From Sipunculus nudus (taxonomy: Eukaryota; Annelida; Sipuncula; Golfingiida; Sipunculidae), in assembly GCA_026874595.1 (NCBI GenBank), contig CM049311.1, positions 66,011,953 to 66,075,952 on the forward strand: a DNA stretch of 64,000 bases. The letters run 5' to 3'. Shown here one piece after another: positions 39,958-51,663 of the stretch; positions within the stretch are counted from its first letter, which is position 1; each line of letters begins with the position of its first letter. The translations under genes were made by a program, and so were the position numbers. The notes under the pieces are model-generated. The model did no database searches. It saw only the letters and a program-made list of their open reading frames with translations, and had not been told where the DNA came from.

Positions 39958-42900
39958 CAAGGGACCTATGGGTCACGACGCTCAGCTGTTATATATGATA
40001 AAAAAATATTATTTAGAAATGAGGTACATGCTGGTTTTGTATGGTAATAAATATAAGCTGTATTATGAGTTGTTGTTGTTTAGCTTATGTATGATTTTGA
40101 TAGTTCCTTTGGAGACAGGGAAGAGCATTGATTTCATTTATTTTATTAACAAATGGAGTACTATTGTCACACAGATTTTGACTTGGCCAAATAACTTATA
40201 AGCAGAACATATAATATGAGTTTAACTATTTATTAAAAAAAATTACAAATATTGTCCCAAATATAATTTTTATTAAAAATAATAAGAGAATCATATGATT
40301 TTTTAAAATGAAATATAACTGAAATGATTATTAAAATAATATTAAAGAATATATTCATGAATGCATTCATGAATACATTTTGAAAGTATTTGCACGAGTA
40401 TTCATATACTTTCATTTTTACCTGAATTCCCATTCTTTATGCAAGAAATTTTATAATGGATTACATAATCATATTCGTATTTAAATACAATTACAAAGTA
40501 TTCGCACCATGTCTGGTATTTATTCAGTTTTCACCAAACAATGATGTTGAGAATCCAGAATATACAAAATTCACACATTTAAATAATGATCATAAGTACC
40601 TGGTTTTATGGCTTTTATTTTTATTAAAAATAACTGTAAAAAATTCATTTTGGACTAATTTCACATCAATGTACACACTAGACACAGTAGGAATCTAGAT
40701 TAATATTATCAACTGCATCTTTGTCTATCTTTAATTTCCTTCATATGATCCCTAATGATTAGTAATGAATAATATGATTTACTTCTTTATCATTAAAATT
40801 GAACTGAAAAATGCCATAGGTGACTGCATGGTGATATTTGGAATACGTGACATTCTACCCATCCATACAAGATTCTTATATCATCAGTAACTGCAAGTTA
40901 ATTTCCTGTTATTATAAACTAACAAATTCCTTTTCTATTTTTCTTTAATTTGTTATTAAAAACCAATAAAAATTTATTAATTTATTGTTTATTGTTATGT
41001 TGTTTGTTAAAACTACTATATGAGTTGGGTTGGACACCTGGATCAACTGTGGCTGGCCATAAGCTGCCTGGATTCCATGTATGCCTCGCCTCAAGCATGC
41101 ATAATACAGGTGATTCAAGAGGGGCTGGAGAGAGCCAAAGTCTGACAGGGTCTCATAAAAAACATTAATAAAAGCTACAATTTTTGGCCAATTTCTTTTA
41201 GCTTTCTAAGCTGAAATCCTTATTTGTGCATGATATGAAAATTATATCAACAGTGCTCACGGGAAACAAACGTGCCATGGTCACAGTTGGGCAAAATTTA
41301 AGGTACTAATTTTATATTTATACTAACAACTTATAAAATTTGAAAAATTAAGAACTAATTTTGGGTATTCAATTGAATCTTGATAAAATAATGTTACATC
41401 CCTGACAAAAAAATCTCTAGCTTCAGCAATGCCCTTGTTAAGGGAGTAAATATATTTCTTGATTTTTTACAAAGTGCATTATGTTTGGGCCCATAACTTA
41501 AAACAATTACGCAATACTGACATCATTCTGGCATGTGCATAGAGATTGAAAAATATGTATATTATTTATGATTAAAGTCAGATCAGTGGTTTTGATATTT
41601 GGCAGTCTTGAAGTGTAACAATGGAAAAATGAAGTTTTTCATTAATATCTCGAAGGTATTAAGTCCTAGTGACCAAATTCTTGGCATGGTAGGGGATTTT
41701 GGAGACATCTAACTGTATGCCGAATTTAAGGAACTTAGAGCTGAAGCTGGGGAGCTGAGCTCTTGCAAACTGCATAACACTAGCTTGATGTAAACAATAT
41801 GTTACATGGTGCTTGAGTCACTGTGCTCAGCTGACGTTAACCTTGAAGGTAAAAATCTAAAATAATATCAAATGGAGATAAAGTGTAAGAGAAAGAGGTA
41901 ATAAAGGCCATGGTTGGTTTATATGATTGGTTTGTATTGATGAGCAAGAAATTGTTGCAAATAATATTTTGTGACCTGACCATGTGTTTCCTAATGTTGA
42001 AACTGAAGCATGTGAGCATTTTGTGAACAAATGATCTGTACAATTACCATGATCATTAGTTGGCTTTTCGATTAACTGTTGACTTTTCAGTAGTTTACAC
42101 ATTTGTTCAATCGAATCTTTTTTTTTGGTATAATATATATTATTAAATATATGTTTTTTTTTTATGAAATGTATACAGTTGAAATATAACTAATTAACAA
42201 CATAAAACATGGCAAACAAAGCCTATCTCAAATTCTGCTGATGCAGGAAAATAATGAACAAATGTTTGTAATAAATCCTCATTTTTTTATCACATTAATT
42301 TTTTTTTAAATTTAAGTTTATATTTCTATACATTTTCAATATAACATATATATCTGAATATAAAAGTTGATTCACAATTCTCAATTGCATCATCATAAAT
42401 CCAATCTTGTCAGATAACACCATACCATGCATACAAATGTTTATTTTTTTTTTACCACAAAAATATATCTTTCAAATCTGCAAAACAATAAATATCTAAA
42501 AAAATACTAGATTTAGAATTCTCAATTTTTAATTGTGTCTTTATTTATCCATAATGTGCTTCATATTTTATCATAATTTAAGCACACTGATGGGTTCCAT
42601 TATGATTGGTAAAATCACTTAAAAGAAGAATGATTCTTTTAAAATGCTACATTACACAACATTGCATCTTCTGGATTACACCTTGAATTACTTTTTCAAG
42701 GAAAGTTTTTGCATATCAGAGTGGAAACAGCATTACAATTAAGGAGATACAGTGAACACTTGGTGGGTTGGGTTTGGGGGGGGGGGGGTGGGGGGTGGGG
42801 TTGGGTTGATTGGGGTGGTGATATGAGAATAACTGTACACCTGTCACAGCAGGGGATCTCCCCCAGTGACTGTAACAAATCAGAAACCCTGGCATTGCTG

Positions 42901-43266
42901 ACTTCCAGTGACCCGGAGTGGGACCCTGCATCTATTATCTGTAATCAAAGCAAATGACTACAATAGAGCCTCAAGAAAAAAATCAATAACTAGCTTATTT
43001 TCAAGCTTTTACTTCCAAATTTCAGATTTAAACAAAATAAATATTTATGCTCTTAATTTCTCAAAGGAACGAAGTCGCAAAGACCCAGTTTTCGGCTTGG
43101 TAGGAGATCTTGGGGACATCTAACATTATGCTGAATTTTGGATTCCTAGGTCTTACGGTTTCAAAACGTGCCACATCTACGGACGGACGGACGGACGGAC
43201 AGACGGACGGACGACGGACAATGGACCACGACTATAGCTCAGATGACTTATAGTCAGCTGAGCTAA
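39958..43266 (+). mobile_element. Nested pearl-like element inserted in the core array
   Basis: The host motif CACACCAAAAATCAGG is split: the left part ends at 39957 and the rest resumes at 43267. The insert starts CAAGGGACCTATGGGTCACG. It ends with an ACGG microsatellite (43179-43219), a hairpin at 43236-43264 (AGCTCAG / CTGAGCT outside, TGAC / GTCA inside) and CTAA at 43263-43266. CTAA fits the CTRR end of Helitron-type elements, and no target duplication is evident, also as expected for Helitrons. An internal diverged repeat pairs about 41645-41745 with 43067-43165 (shared GACATCTAAC). The AT-rich interior has no recognised protein. Confidence 0.65.
43179..43219 (+). repeat. (ACGG)n microsatellite of the nested element
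   Basis: Seven or so ACGG-type repeats with small interruptions just before the 3' hairpin. This is the diagnostic position in pearl-like elements. Confidence 0.9.
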
Positions 43267-43860
43267 AAATCAGGCCAATATCTGCAGGTATTGTGAAGAA
43301 AAGTCTGTACAAGTGTATTTGTCATGAAAATATATATTTTACATGAAATTTTCAATGTTCAGGTGCCGTAAAACAGTCAAAAGTAGGTCAACCGGGACGA
43401 AATGCGAACTCGATCTGTAACTGGTCTATATCTACCCACACACCAAAAATCAGGCCAATATCTGCAGGCATTGCGAAAAAAAGTCCGTACATGTGTATCT
43501 GTCATGAATATTTCTATTTTTCATGAAAATTTCTAAGTTTAGGAGCCGTAAAACGGTCAAAAGTAAGTCAACCGGGACGAAACGCGAACTCCATCTGTAA
43601 CTGGTCTATATCTGTCCACACACCAAATATCAGGCCAATATCTGCAGGCACTGCGAAAAAAAGTCCGTACATGTGTATCTGTCATGAATATTTCTATTTT
43701 TCATGAAATTTTCTAAGTTTAGGAGCCGTAAAACGGTCAAAAGTAGGTCAACCGGGACGAAACGCAAACTCGATCTGTATCTGGTCTATATCTGCCCACA
43801 CACCAAAAATCAGGCCAATATCTGCAGGCATTGCGAAAAAAAGTCCGTACAATTGTTTGA
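43267..43860 (+). repeat. 180 bp core repeats, second block
   Basis: Continuation of the array after the nested insertion. AAATCAGGCCAATATCTGCA recurs at about 43269, 43449, 43629 and 43809. These units are more alike than those left of the insertion. Confidence 0.85.
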
Positions 43861-43930
43861 TTTCGGAATGACGGAAGGACGGAAGGATGGAAGGACGGAA
43901 GGACGGAATGACGGACATGGGTAAAACTAT

Positions 43931-43959
43931 ATGCCCCGGCCACTTTGTGGCGGGGGCAT
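43931..43959. repeat. Terminal hairpin of the outer pearl-like element
   Basis: Arms 43931-43943 and 43947-43959 pair with one mismatch around a TTT loop, giving a GC-rich 13 bp stem that ends GGGGGCAT. It could act as an end-recognition or stop signal for rolling-circle transposition. Confidence 0.75.
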
Positions 43960-43963
43960 AAAA

Positions 43964-45963
43964 ATGATGAACAAATGGTGAACAAAATTACATCCAAATT
44001 TGAATGGAAAATTCCTTAATGGGGTGCTACCCTAACCCTTCACAAAAAATCATTTAAGTTCAGTTCATAACTAAAGTTAGTAATAAACTAACCAAAAAAA
44101 CAGCCAAACAACCAAGAAAAGAAATACTTTCCTGGCAGAGTTAAAATAATTACCTTATAAAAGCCCAAGGTATGAAAATGGGAAGCCATAAGATATAAAG
44201 ATATAAACCATATTGAATTTATAATTTCAATGAATTTTATAAACAGGTTAAGTCGCAACATGGGAACTGCCTTCATTCACTGATATATGAATACAATATT
44301 CTAGTTATTTCTAGACATTTTTTTCGAGACTACGCAGGCTTGATAAAGGTGACAATACACTTCCGGGAGCTCATTTAATACGACATAAAAACCTGTTTAT
44401 CGAGTCCCATTAAACCCTCCGGCAGCACACCGGGCACTGTTTTCTAAACTATACTTTAAATGGAAGCTTTCCGTGCTAAAAGATTTTCAGAATAACTCGC
44501 CTCCTGCTTTGTCCGGCCTTTTTATTTTATGATGGCTTTTGAGATCTGCTTCGGGAAACTGTTTTTTTGTGAAACATCTCGGTTTTACCTAATGTTGTGA
44601 ATTACATATATCATTACATCATCGACCATCTTGGCCTAACGTTACACATGCAATTGTCGAAATGTATTTATGTGTTTATTTATATATTATTTTTAGTCTG
44701 TCATAATTAGGCAAATCTATTTACCTTCCGTGTTTGTATGTGTGTGTGTGTGTGTGTGTGTGGGTGAGAGAGAGCGAATGTGTGTGTCACGGGGATATGG
44801 ATTTTGACCAAGGCCTATCCAGATAGGTATATCCAGATATCCAGAGGATACGAGTCGTGGTAATTTTATATGACCCTAAAGGATATACAATTAAGGATAG
44901 TTAAAAATCATTACCATGCTAAATCTAGTGCTGCTTTATTGTATTTTTCTATTTCTCAGATTTTACCTTGTCAAAAATGGGCACTTCATCTCTCTTCCCC
45001 CTAAATCCGCCTCTGACCTCTCTGTGGTCTCGATGATCAATTACCTTCTGATACCACTCCTGAGGGTTTCATATTGTTTAAACATTGGAGGCGCGAAAAG
45101 ATGTATGTATCTGAACCTTTGCCTTTAATAAATACGAGCGCTATCGACAAAAAGAAGAAGAATGAAAAGGCAATCATTGACCATGCCCCTTCGGTCAGAT
45201 AGTTAACATATACAATAAGATATTGGACTGACACAGGAATTGCATGCGACATACCGTATATTGTCTACATGCTCGGGTAAACACGATTCACGTGCATCAC
45301 GGATTCGTGTTACTATGCTAAAATCTCTGGTTATATGTAAACTGTATAACCATACTTTCGACTTGCGACCTGTGACATCCGGATTTTAGTGTATACTTAA
45401 AATGTCAGCCCAAATTAGCGGTTTCAGGGGACATCGAGAATTTACCCTGTACTTGTTCGTTAACGGCGCAAGGATGCGACACCAAAATACTCCGAGGACT
45501 GTGTCCCTGAGATAATTTGTTTGCGGTGTTTGATTGAAAACGTTGCTTATCAGCAAAGAAGGAAGTGGAATAACGCTGTTTGACTAAGCCCAAATCCTAA
45601 AAATAGAATAGGATTCCCGAAAAATACTATTTGAACAGGCGTTCAAGTATATATGTTTCTAGATAAGTTGGCCCCTAAAAACAGAAAAAAAGGACAAGTA
45701 TTTCTTTCTTTCAGCATGACACACTTTCTTACTGAAATGGAAATGCAAAATTCTGATATCGAATACAGATAAACTGAACTACTTTATCACGAACACATTA
45801 ATTACTTGAAGACAAAATATCTCCATTCCTTTACTTATGACCTGAGTTACTTTCTTGCACAGGGAAGCAAAGATTTAGTCTCCCCTGAGTGCGGCATAAT
45901 TATGACCTTTGCGGATGATAAAGTAATAATGCAAATGAATATATTTGATTTTTATAATTAAAA
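43964..45963. other. Unique DNA with a (TG)n tract
   Basis: A (TG)n tract of about 12 repeats lies at 44738-44762. About 44300-44560 is less AT-biased and lacks repeats. No gene is supported. Confidence 0.4.
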
Positions 45964-45965
45964 CT

Positions 45966-46017
<52 letters not shown>

Positions 46018-46018
46018 C
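45964..46018. repeat. (TA)n microsatellite, interrupted
   Basis: TA repeats broken by AAT and CAT near the ends. Confidence 0.9.
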
Positions 46019-46999
46019 AACTGGCAAAATATGTTGATATGGACAACTCTTTCTTGATTAACTAGTTATTAATATATTAGAAAATAAAGTACCGTTACTA
46101 TTTAAATAAAAAATAATTACTTTTAATATTTAATAAAATTATTTTTAATATGATAACAATATATTTTCTTTCTTTATTATTATACACACCATATAAGGTG
46201 ACGTTATTGCTATTTTTATGAACAAGTAGAAATACTGATTTTAAATCGCACCTGATATGTTGCCTGGTTTATGTGCTGGGTTATATTTCCTATCCGCTAG
46301 TGCAGCTAAAATTTTACGTGACTTTCACTCATGTTATATTCTTCAATACTCGTAAATAAACTTTCAATTGTCAGAGCTTCCTGAAATGCTATGACATTTT
46401 TGTATTTCTTTCCCTGTATATTTATTTATACAGTTTTATATATTGTTCAGAGTATAATTCGATTAATACCTGAAACATAATCAGAAATATTAAAAGTTTA
46501 CTTCCGGTGTATCAATAAAATATATCAATCAATCTTAATCTTTATCAATGATCTTAATGTTAATAATCTTTCAAATTAGATCAGATAAAATACTCGGATA
46601 TAATACTCTATGTAATCAATGTCATTAAGTTTCAATTGATGTGGTAATCGAAAAGTAGTCCAGTATAGTCAGTGAGCTCTTGCCAGTAAGTTGGTGAATC
46701 TTTCATCCAAAGTTGGCTTGCAAACTCGCTCAACTTAAAGATAGCAAAGAAGAAAAAATAGCGCACCAAGCAATTGAGACCAGACCCTGGTGTCCAAGCA
46801 GCCGCTTAAAATTCTTCACCACACTGCTAATGATTTCACAACTAGACAATGGGCATCGTCAACGCCCTATCTGGCCAACCTATACGCCCCCTGACGTGGC
46901 AAAGACTGTTTAGGAGCTGAGAAATAATTATCTAAGTGCGAGAGACCGGGCGAAACACGGGGGTGTATGGTTTAAATGTCATCCACGGCTGCATGTGAA
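46019..46999. other. Upstream region of the 47 kb gene
   Basis: AT-rich to about 46680, then clearly less AT-biased. ATCAAT/ATTGAT-type motifs cluster at 46510-46560. No exon is recognised; the frame at 46713-46913 lacks a convincing start. Confidence 0.35.
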
Positions 47000-47115
47000 T
47001 GCGTGCCAGCCAATAAGCGAACGACGTAAAGTGCCGTTCGCTTGAGTTATCGGAGAATGCGCAGTGGACTCCCCGGCTACTTAAATGGTGGCAAGGCCCA
47101 GCAGGCATCGACCAT
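47000..47115 (+). promoter_or_regulatory. Candidate promoter of the secreted-protein gene
   Basis: This is a rare GC- and CpG-richer block in the window. It contains a CCAAT box (47010-47014), an NRF1-like half site (ATGCGCAG near 47057-47064) and a TATA-like ACTTAAAT (47079-47086). A plausible initiator lies ~25 bp further, around CAGGCATCGACC. It is 340 bp upstream of the preferred start codon, which would leave a leader of that length. Prediction by eye only. Confidence 0.4.
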
Positions 47116-47451
47116 ACCTCGCAGCGGCTCGGAAGGGGGAATGAATGAAACTCTAGCAACTGTCTGAAAAGCATTAGGCGAAGCTTGCAGCCGTAGCGCA
47201 TTAAATTTTCCAAGAGGTAAAAGAAGCGAAACACAAGAAATTGACACATTGTGCTGACGGGTCCATTATTAAAAGCATATACATTGACTTAAGCGAGAGT
47301 TGGAAGTGCTAATATTTTGTACGTAACCCAACTGGCCAAGAGGCGAAGTGGTATTGCCCGTTTTATGTTAGCTGCAAGCAGCCGTACAACCACAAGCGCG
47401 CGTGCTCAAACCAATAGGCTGGTACAAATATTAAGGTCGTTGCCTTTTATC

Positions 47452-47668
47452 ATGGATATCCTGCCAAGGTTTTCAGTGGTGTTCACGAAGAAATTCCCAC
47501 ATGGTGTCAAACTTTCATTTGCCATCTGTTTCATCGTCTTAATATCGTCTGCGGCTGCTTTGCCGCCAATGGAGAGAGGCCCGGATGGTCCAGCCAAGAG
47601 GACGTCACCAGGTGACAACTGGGCAGGCAGTCAAGGACTCAAACTTCTCTGGCAGACAGCAGTTTACG
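47452..47668 (+). CDS. First coding exon of an unidentified secreted protein
   Basis: I do not recognise the family. From the ATG at 47452 (A at -3, G at +4, a good context) the exon encodes 72 residues plus one base. There is a short basic N-terminus, a hydrophobic core LSFAICFIVLISSAAA (about residues 21-36) ending in Ala-Ala-Ala-Leu-Pro-Pro (a credible signal peptidase site), then a polar stretch with a Lys-Arg pair (PAKR) and the sequence TSPGDNWAGSQGLKLLWQTA. An in-frame ATG at 47365 would add 29 residues but sits in a poor context. The exon ends at a strong donor (ACG|GTAAGA), giving a phase 1 intron. If translated through, the same bases read Gly-Lys-Lys, an amidation-type cleavage signal, so a neuropeptide precursor is also possible. 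A signal-anchor membrane protein is a third reading. The base mix is much less AT-rich than the flanks. Confidence 0.6.
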
Positions 47669-47886
47669 GTAAGAAAATAAACCATTATTACTTCAAACGA
47701 CACTATTATTGCAAACATATTTTAATGGGCCATTTCGCAAAATGTATTATTGGTCTTGTTTTAGGATTAGTTAAATTTGAAAATACTTGGAAATCCATTT
47801 TTCTAGGAGATTCCTGTTTGAAGCCTACACACACAATAGTTTCTCTATGATGCGCGTTTGTTTTTTCGCGATGTAGTCTTTTTCAG

Positions 47887-47933
47887 CGGAGTGCATGGTG
47901 TTTGTATATTTCCATATTGGGGAAGATTCATTG
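47887..47933 (+). CDS. Tentative 47 bp second exon
   Basis: A pyrimidine-rich acceptor (GTAGTCTTTTTCAG) ends at 47886 and a textbook donor (TTG|GTAAGTT) starts at 47934. The exon continues the phase 1 frame of the first exon without a stop (residues AECMVFVYFHIGEDSL) and ends in phase 0. The intron before it would be 218 bp. Two strong sites and an open frame agree, but 47 bp is too short for codon statistics. No family match is recognised. Confidence 0.35.
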
Positions 47934-48486
47934 GTAAGTTTCTTTTTATTGCATATATTGTATGCAAAGTATAATGTGCCTCAATTTATACTAAACTTAT
48001 AACTTTCTTGATTAATGAGAGAGAAGACACTCTCAGCAATGGATCATATAAGAGTTCGATTGATTAATCAACAGTTCTTAAATGCAAGCCTAAGGACTGC
48101 GATCTATATCAAAGCTTAACAATTTCCAGATACCTTTGTTGTTATTTCATAAGAATCACGGAATTTTATTTGTAGACGGTCAACTGTTTGGAAAATAGTC
48201 CGTGACAAGAAAAACGTCAATAACACTGTTTTCATAGAGTAACTTATGTTCAGCACACGTGCCTAGGTCTCGTTATTATGGAAGACATTTCACAAGCGAG
48301 TGCTATCAGAACAGACGCTTTCACACCATCCCCGACCCATCGATATCGGCATGACAATACTATACCCATCTGTTCAATATTTATTGTAACACCCGGCTCT
48401 AAAGCATGGCTTCCATGCGTGTGGGAACAGAAGTTCAGCCATGACAATACTTAATTGTGACTTTGGTTCGGTCTGCCTTCTTGCAG

Positions 48487-48570
48487 AAATTCCTTCCTAT
48501 ACATAAGACACGCCGCTTCATCAATATCCAGTCGGTCGATATCAGTTCAGAGCACTGGTATTCTGTATAG
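48487..48570 (+). CDS. Tentative terminal exon
   Basis: A good acceptor (TCTGCCTTCTTGCAG) ends at 48486. In phase 0, as required by the preceding donor, the frame encodes 27 residues (including HKTRRFINIQSVDI and HWYSV) and stops at TAG 48568-48570. With the two preceding exons it would give a 115-residue protein. The stretch R-F-I-x-I-Q-S-V ... W-Y-S-V loosely recalls the end of TGF-beta-type prodomains, but the likeness is short and could be chance. The gene could instead continue to other exons beyond this point. Confidence 0.25.
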   Translation, partial: KFLPIHKTRRFINIQSVDISSEHWYSV

Positions 48571-51418
48571 ACGTCTGCTTGGAGGGAGGGTGTTATTGAC
48601 AGTCCGACTAAATCTTCCCAACTTCACACAATTTTGAGTACCTACGAAAGAATACCTTATGTCAATCACCCAGGCGGAGCTGATGAATGGCACTGGCTTA
48701 AAAGTTCATCAATTGTACCTACTGTAGAAACTTTCAAGTAGCATTAACAAATGAGAGGCGCATCCTGGAACGGGTTTTCCTAGGTTGCCCTTGGGGCATA
48801 TGGCAAGTTTTGTATATTAATAGGTCTTTATTAAAAAAAACATATTTGATTAAGTGTTATCAAAGAACTAGTCGACTGACTGGTCAAATGACGAAAAAGA
48901 GAGATTAATGACGTAAAAACGTTAATGTGACTACCTGTTTTATTTTATTTACCTCTGATACATTGAAATAAAAAATATTTTCTGAGCTTTATTCTAGCCG
49001 CCTCTTTGTAAAAAGGAAACTCTAAATGCCGTAGACTGAAAATTTGCAAAACACTTTTAAATAAACAACTGTTGGGAATATTTTTGGTGTATTATCTGCC
49101 GGCACCCGCCTCTTTCAGCTGTTCCTTACGTAAACATACAGCTGAACTTTGTAGTTATCTGAATGTTTTGTCAATTTTACTGTCTGGTTTGTGATTAGAA
49201 TTATAAGTAGTTATTTTTATTTAGGCTTTCTAAAACAAATCTTTCTTCACTAAACAGGAATATCCAATTTTTTTTCATGTTCAATCTTACATTTAAATTT
49301 CACTTGCAACACTTAATAATATATTCTTTCATAACCGGAAATTAGCCATTCTTTTCATCTGATTATCTCAAACATGCAAATAATGGGCTACTTCTAATCA
49401 TACCTTTCTATGTTTAAAATTCAGAGGGAAATGTAAAGAAAATGCTATTAATCTCGGTTTTTTCATTAGTTTGGGATATTAAAATGTAATCAGGCATCGG
49501 TTATTCATATTGGAAATTTATCTTTACAAAGGATTGAACGTGTGTGAGAAGCGGCCAAGTGAATAAATCAGGTTGTCTATTAGAAAAGTGTTAGACAGAT
49601 GGTTCAAACAGCGACAGGACTAACGAAGACCTTCGAAGCTGCTTTGTCTTGTCCTAAGATAGTTGCTTATAGGCTTAGAATGGAGTTCCAAGACACGCGT
49701 GTTCAGAGGAGTCCCTGACTTATAGTGACATGAACCGCTGTTAAACATAAAACACCTGTCTTCACAACTGAATTGTATCTAGCACGTTTTGAATGAATTT
49801 TCCGAATTCGCCTGACGACTGTAGATCACATGAATCCAGTATTTACGGAAGACATATGTGTTGTTGGTTTTCTGAGAACTTCTAAAAATGTGCCCATCAT
49901 GTACAAAAAATTATCATTTTTTATCTTCGCCATAAAACCTATATGATACTATTTTGTTTTGTAACTGTTTTTGTTAGCATAAAGTATTCGAGTTCTGGCG
50001 TCTTGATCTTCAATTGTGTTCTGCACGACAAGTCGTTTCTCTCTGATGATACCAGATATTAATTATTCCCTCTGTAATTACGTGAACCAGAATCTCTTCA
50101 GAAGGAATATTGTTGTCTCGCTAACATTCTGGTTGGTTTATAACCTTAACAGCTCTGTGATTCCTTCCCTCTAGAGAATATCAATTATAATATCCCCTTT
50201 TAAATGTGGCCTTTTACACGGAGGGTGCCCCTTTAAAAAATGTTTATGTTGGGCATCTGATACGAAGAATATTGTACGATCTACAGTTTATGTTATCTGT
50301 TGTCGGCTGCGGATAACGCAAGCCAGGCTTTATCTTCTCTATATTTTTACACTGAATATTCCTGCAATAAACATTTTAAGAATTCTTTGGGACTAATTGA
50401 CACAGCCAATATTGTTAATTACTCACAGGGCCAAACTACACATAAGATATAAATGTAAGTATATTTCAAACCGAAAGTAAAATTACCTAAATGAGGCTTA
50501 TTATATAATTTTATCAGGTTTGATTATTAGACCTAACGGCGTGGGTTACCGTCTAGAACTCTGGTCTCTGTGACAGAACGTTATATATATATTCATATAA
50601 ATGTGACTTGGCTTGAAAAATGTTGCTCAGCTATCAAGCTGATAAAGTTGGTTTACATACATAGTTAAAGTCCACCTTAATCTATCATGGGAATTCAACT
50701 AAACCTTTACATCCCAGAAGAAATAATGCTTTCTTGAGGTAAACGAAAGCTTTTAGTGAATTTTAGCGGCGACCCATTTTAATTCGTGATGGGCCGTTTT
50801 AGTTTAGCTGGCAGATGCTTACTTCGCTCGTTCGGACCAACTGGTCAGTGATTCCATATAACTCAAAGATAAATGTTTGTCTTATTGGTTCACACTTAGT
50901 AGGAAATATAAAGAGCATTTACCCGCTTTCTATTTAATCATAGAGTTTAAAATGAGAAATTGAACCCGAATGTTTTGAACATAAAAGATCAAACCCGAAA
51001 TGAAAATCTATGCCTAACATAGATAAAAAGCATTCCTTATTAAGATAAATATATTGTTTGGTCCCTCAAATGAAGGTAATATTAACTCTGATTTCCGAGA
51101 CCGGATACGATAAAATAGGAAGAGTTACGATTTCTGGTTTTACGATTGCCAGGAGACGTGAGATACTTTTGTCGTTTAAACACCAGTATGTAAGGGGATA
51201 TATATATATAGAAAGGCCTGATCATGAGTAAGTAATTGGCCAAATAGGTACACAATTGACCAGTGTGTAAACCATCGCGCAGGATGAGTAAGATCCTTGC
51301 CAGTATTAATTATTGAACTGGTCAACAAGGCCGTGGTTATGATTAATGGAGCGTGCCTAATTGTTATCCAAACATTCAAGCGACATGGCCACGAGTTAAG
51401 CGATAGAAATACTAACTA
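48571..51418. other. AT-rich intergenic or 3' flanking DNA
   Basis: AATAAA motifs occur, for example near 48965 and 49060, but are expected by chance at this composition. No other exon or repeat was recognised. Confidence 0.4.
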
Positions 51419-51419
51419 G

Positions 51420-51583
51420 GGACCAACAAAACACTTCGACACATCAGGTTTTTCGACACATCCGAGTTCGACAGAAAAAGGAGTTAAGTTTGTAAGGTTT
51501 CAGCTGTTTTTTTGCAGGGACTCTACATTCGACTTCGTCACATACGGTAATTCGACTTAATCGAGTTCGACACAACGAGGTTT

Positions 51584-51590
<7 letters not shown>
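51420..51590 (-). mobile_element. Truncated pogo/Tigger-like MITE
   Basis: On the minus strand it starts TAGTAAAACCTCGTTGTGTC and continues with several TGTCGAA / GTCGAACTCG motifs, ending near TTTTGTTGGTCCCT. The same order is seen in the intact MITE at 60421-60589, whose terminal CACTGTA side is missing here. Its outer end runs directly into a (TA)n tract. Confidence 0.6.
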
Positions 51591-51642
<52 letters not shown>

Positions 51643-51663
51643 TATATATGTGTGTGTGTGTGT
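51587..51663. repeat. (TA)n followed by (TG)n
   Basis: About 26 TA repeats, a short spacer (CACTATATA), then eight TG repeats. It abuts the MITE end. Confidence 0.9.

Larger units (their letters stand above)
39264..43963 (+). mobile_element. Pearl-like (Helentron-associated type) element, outer copy
   Basis: The left end has a short hairpin (GTGTCGGAACGACAC) followed by ATGCCCCCGCC. The right end is a near-perfect hairpin at 43931-43959 ending GGCGGGGGCAT, so the two ends share an 11 bp inverted repeat. Between them lie ~180 bp core repeats, then an ACGG/AAGG-type microsatellite (about 43867-43915), then the terminal hairpin. Left end, tandem core, tetranucleotide microsatellite and 3' stem-loop is the layout described for pearl and related HINE elements of bivalves (from memory). 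A second element of the same type interrupts the core array at 39958-43266. No coding capacity is seen. Confidence 0.7.

Noticed and set aside
39330-43860. CRISPR-like regularly spaced repeats
   Set aside because: The repeats are contiguous 180 bp tandem units without spacers, in a eukaryotic transposable element.
47317-47451. Upstream extension of the secreted-protein frame
   Set aside because: The longer frame begins at a TTG; the first ATG (47365) has a poor context and would bury the signal peptide behind 29 residues. The ATG at 47452 fits better.
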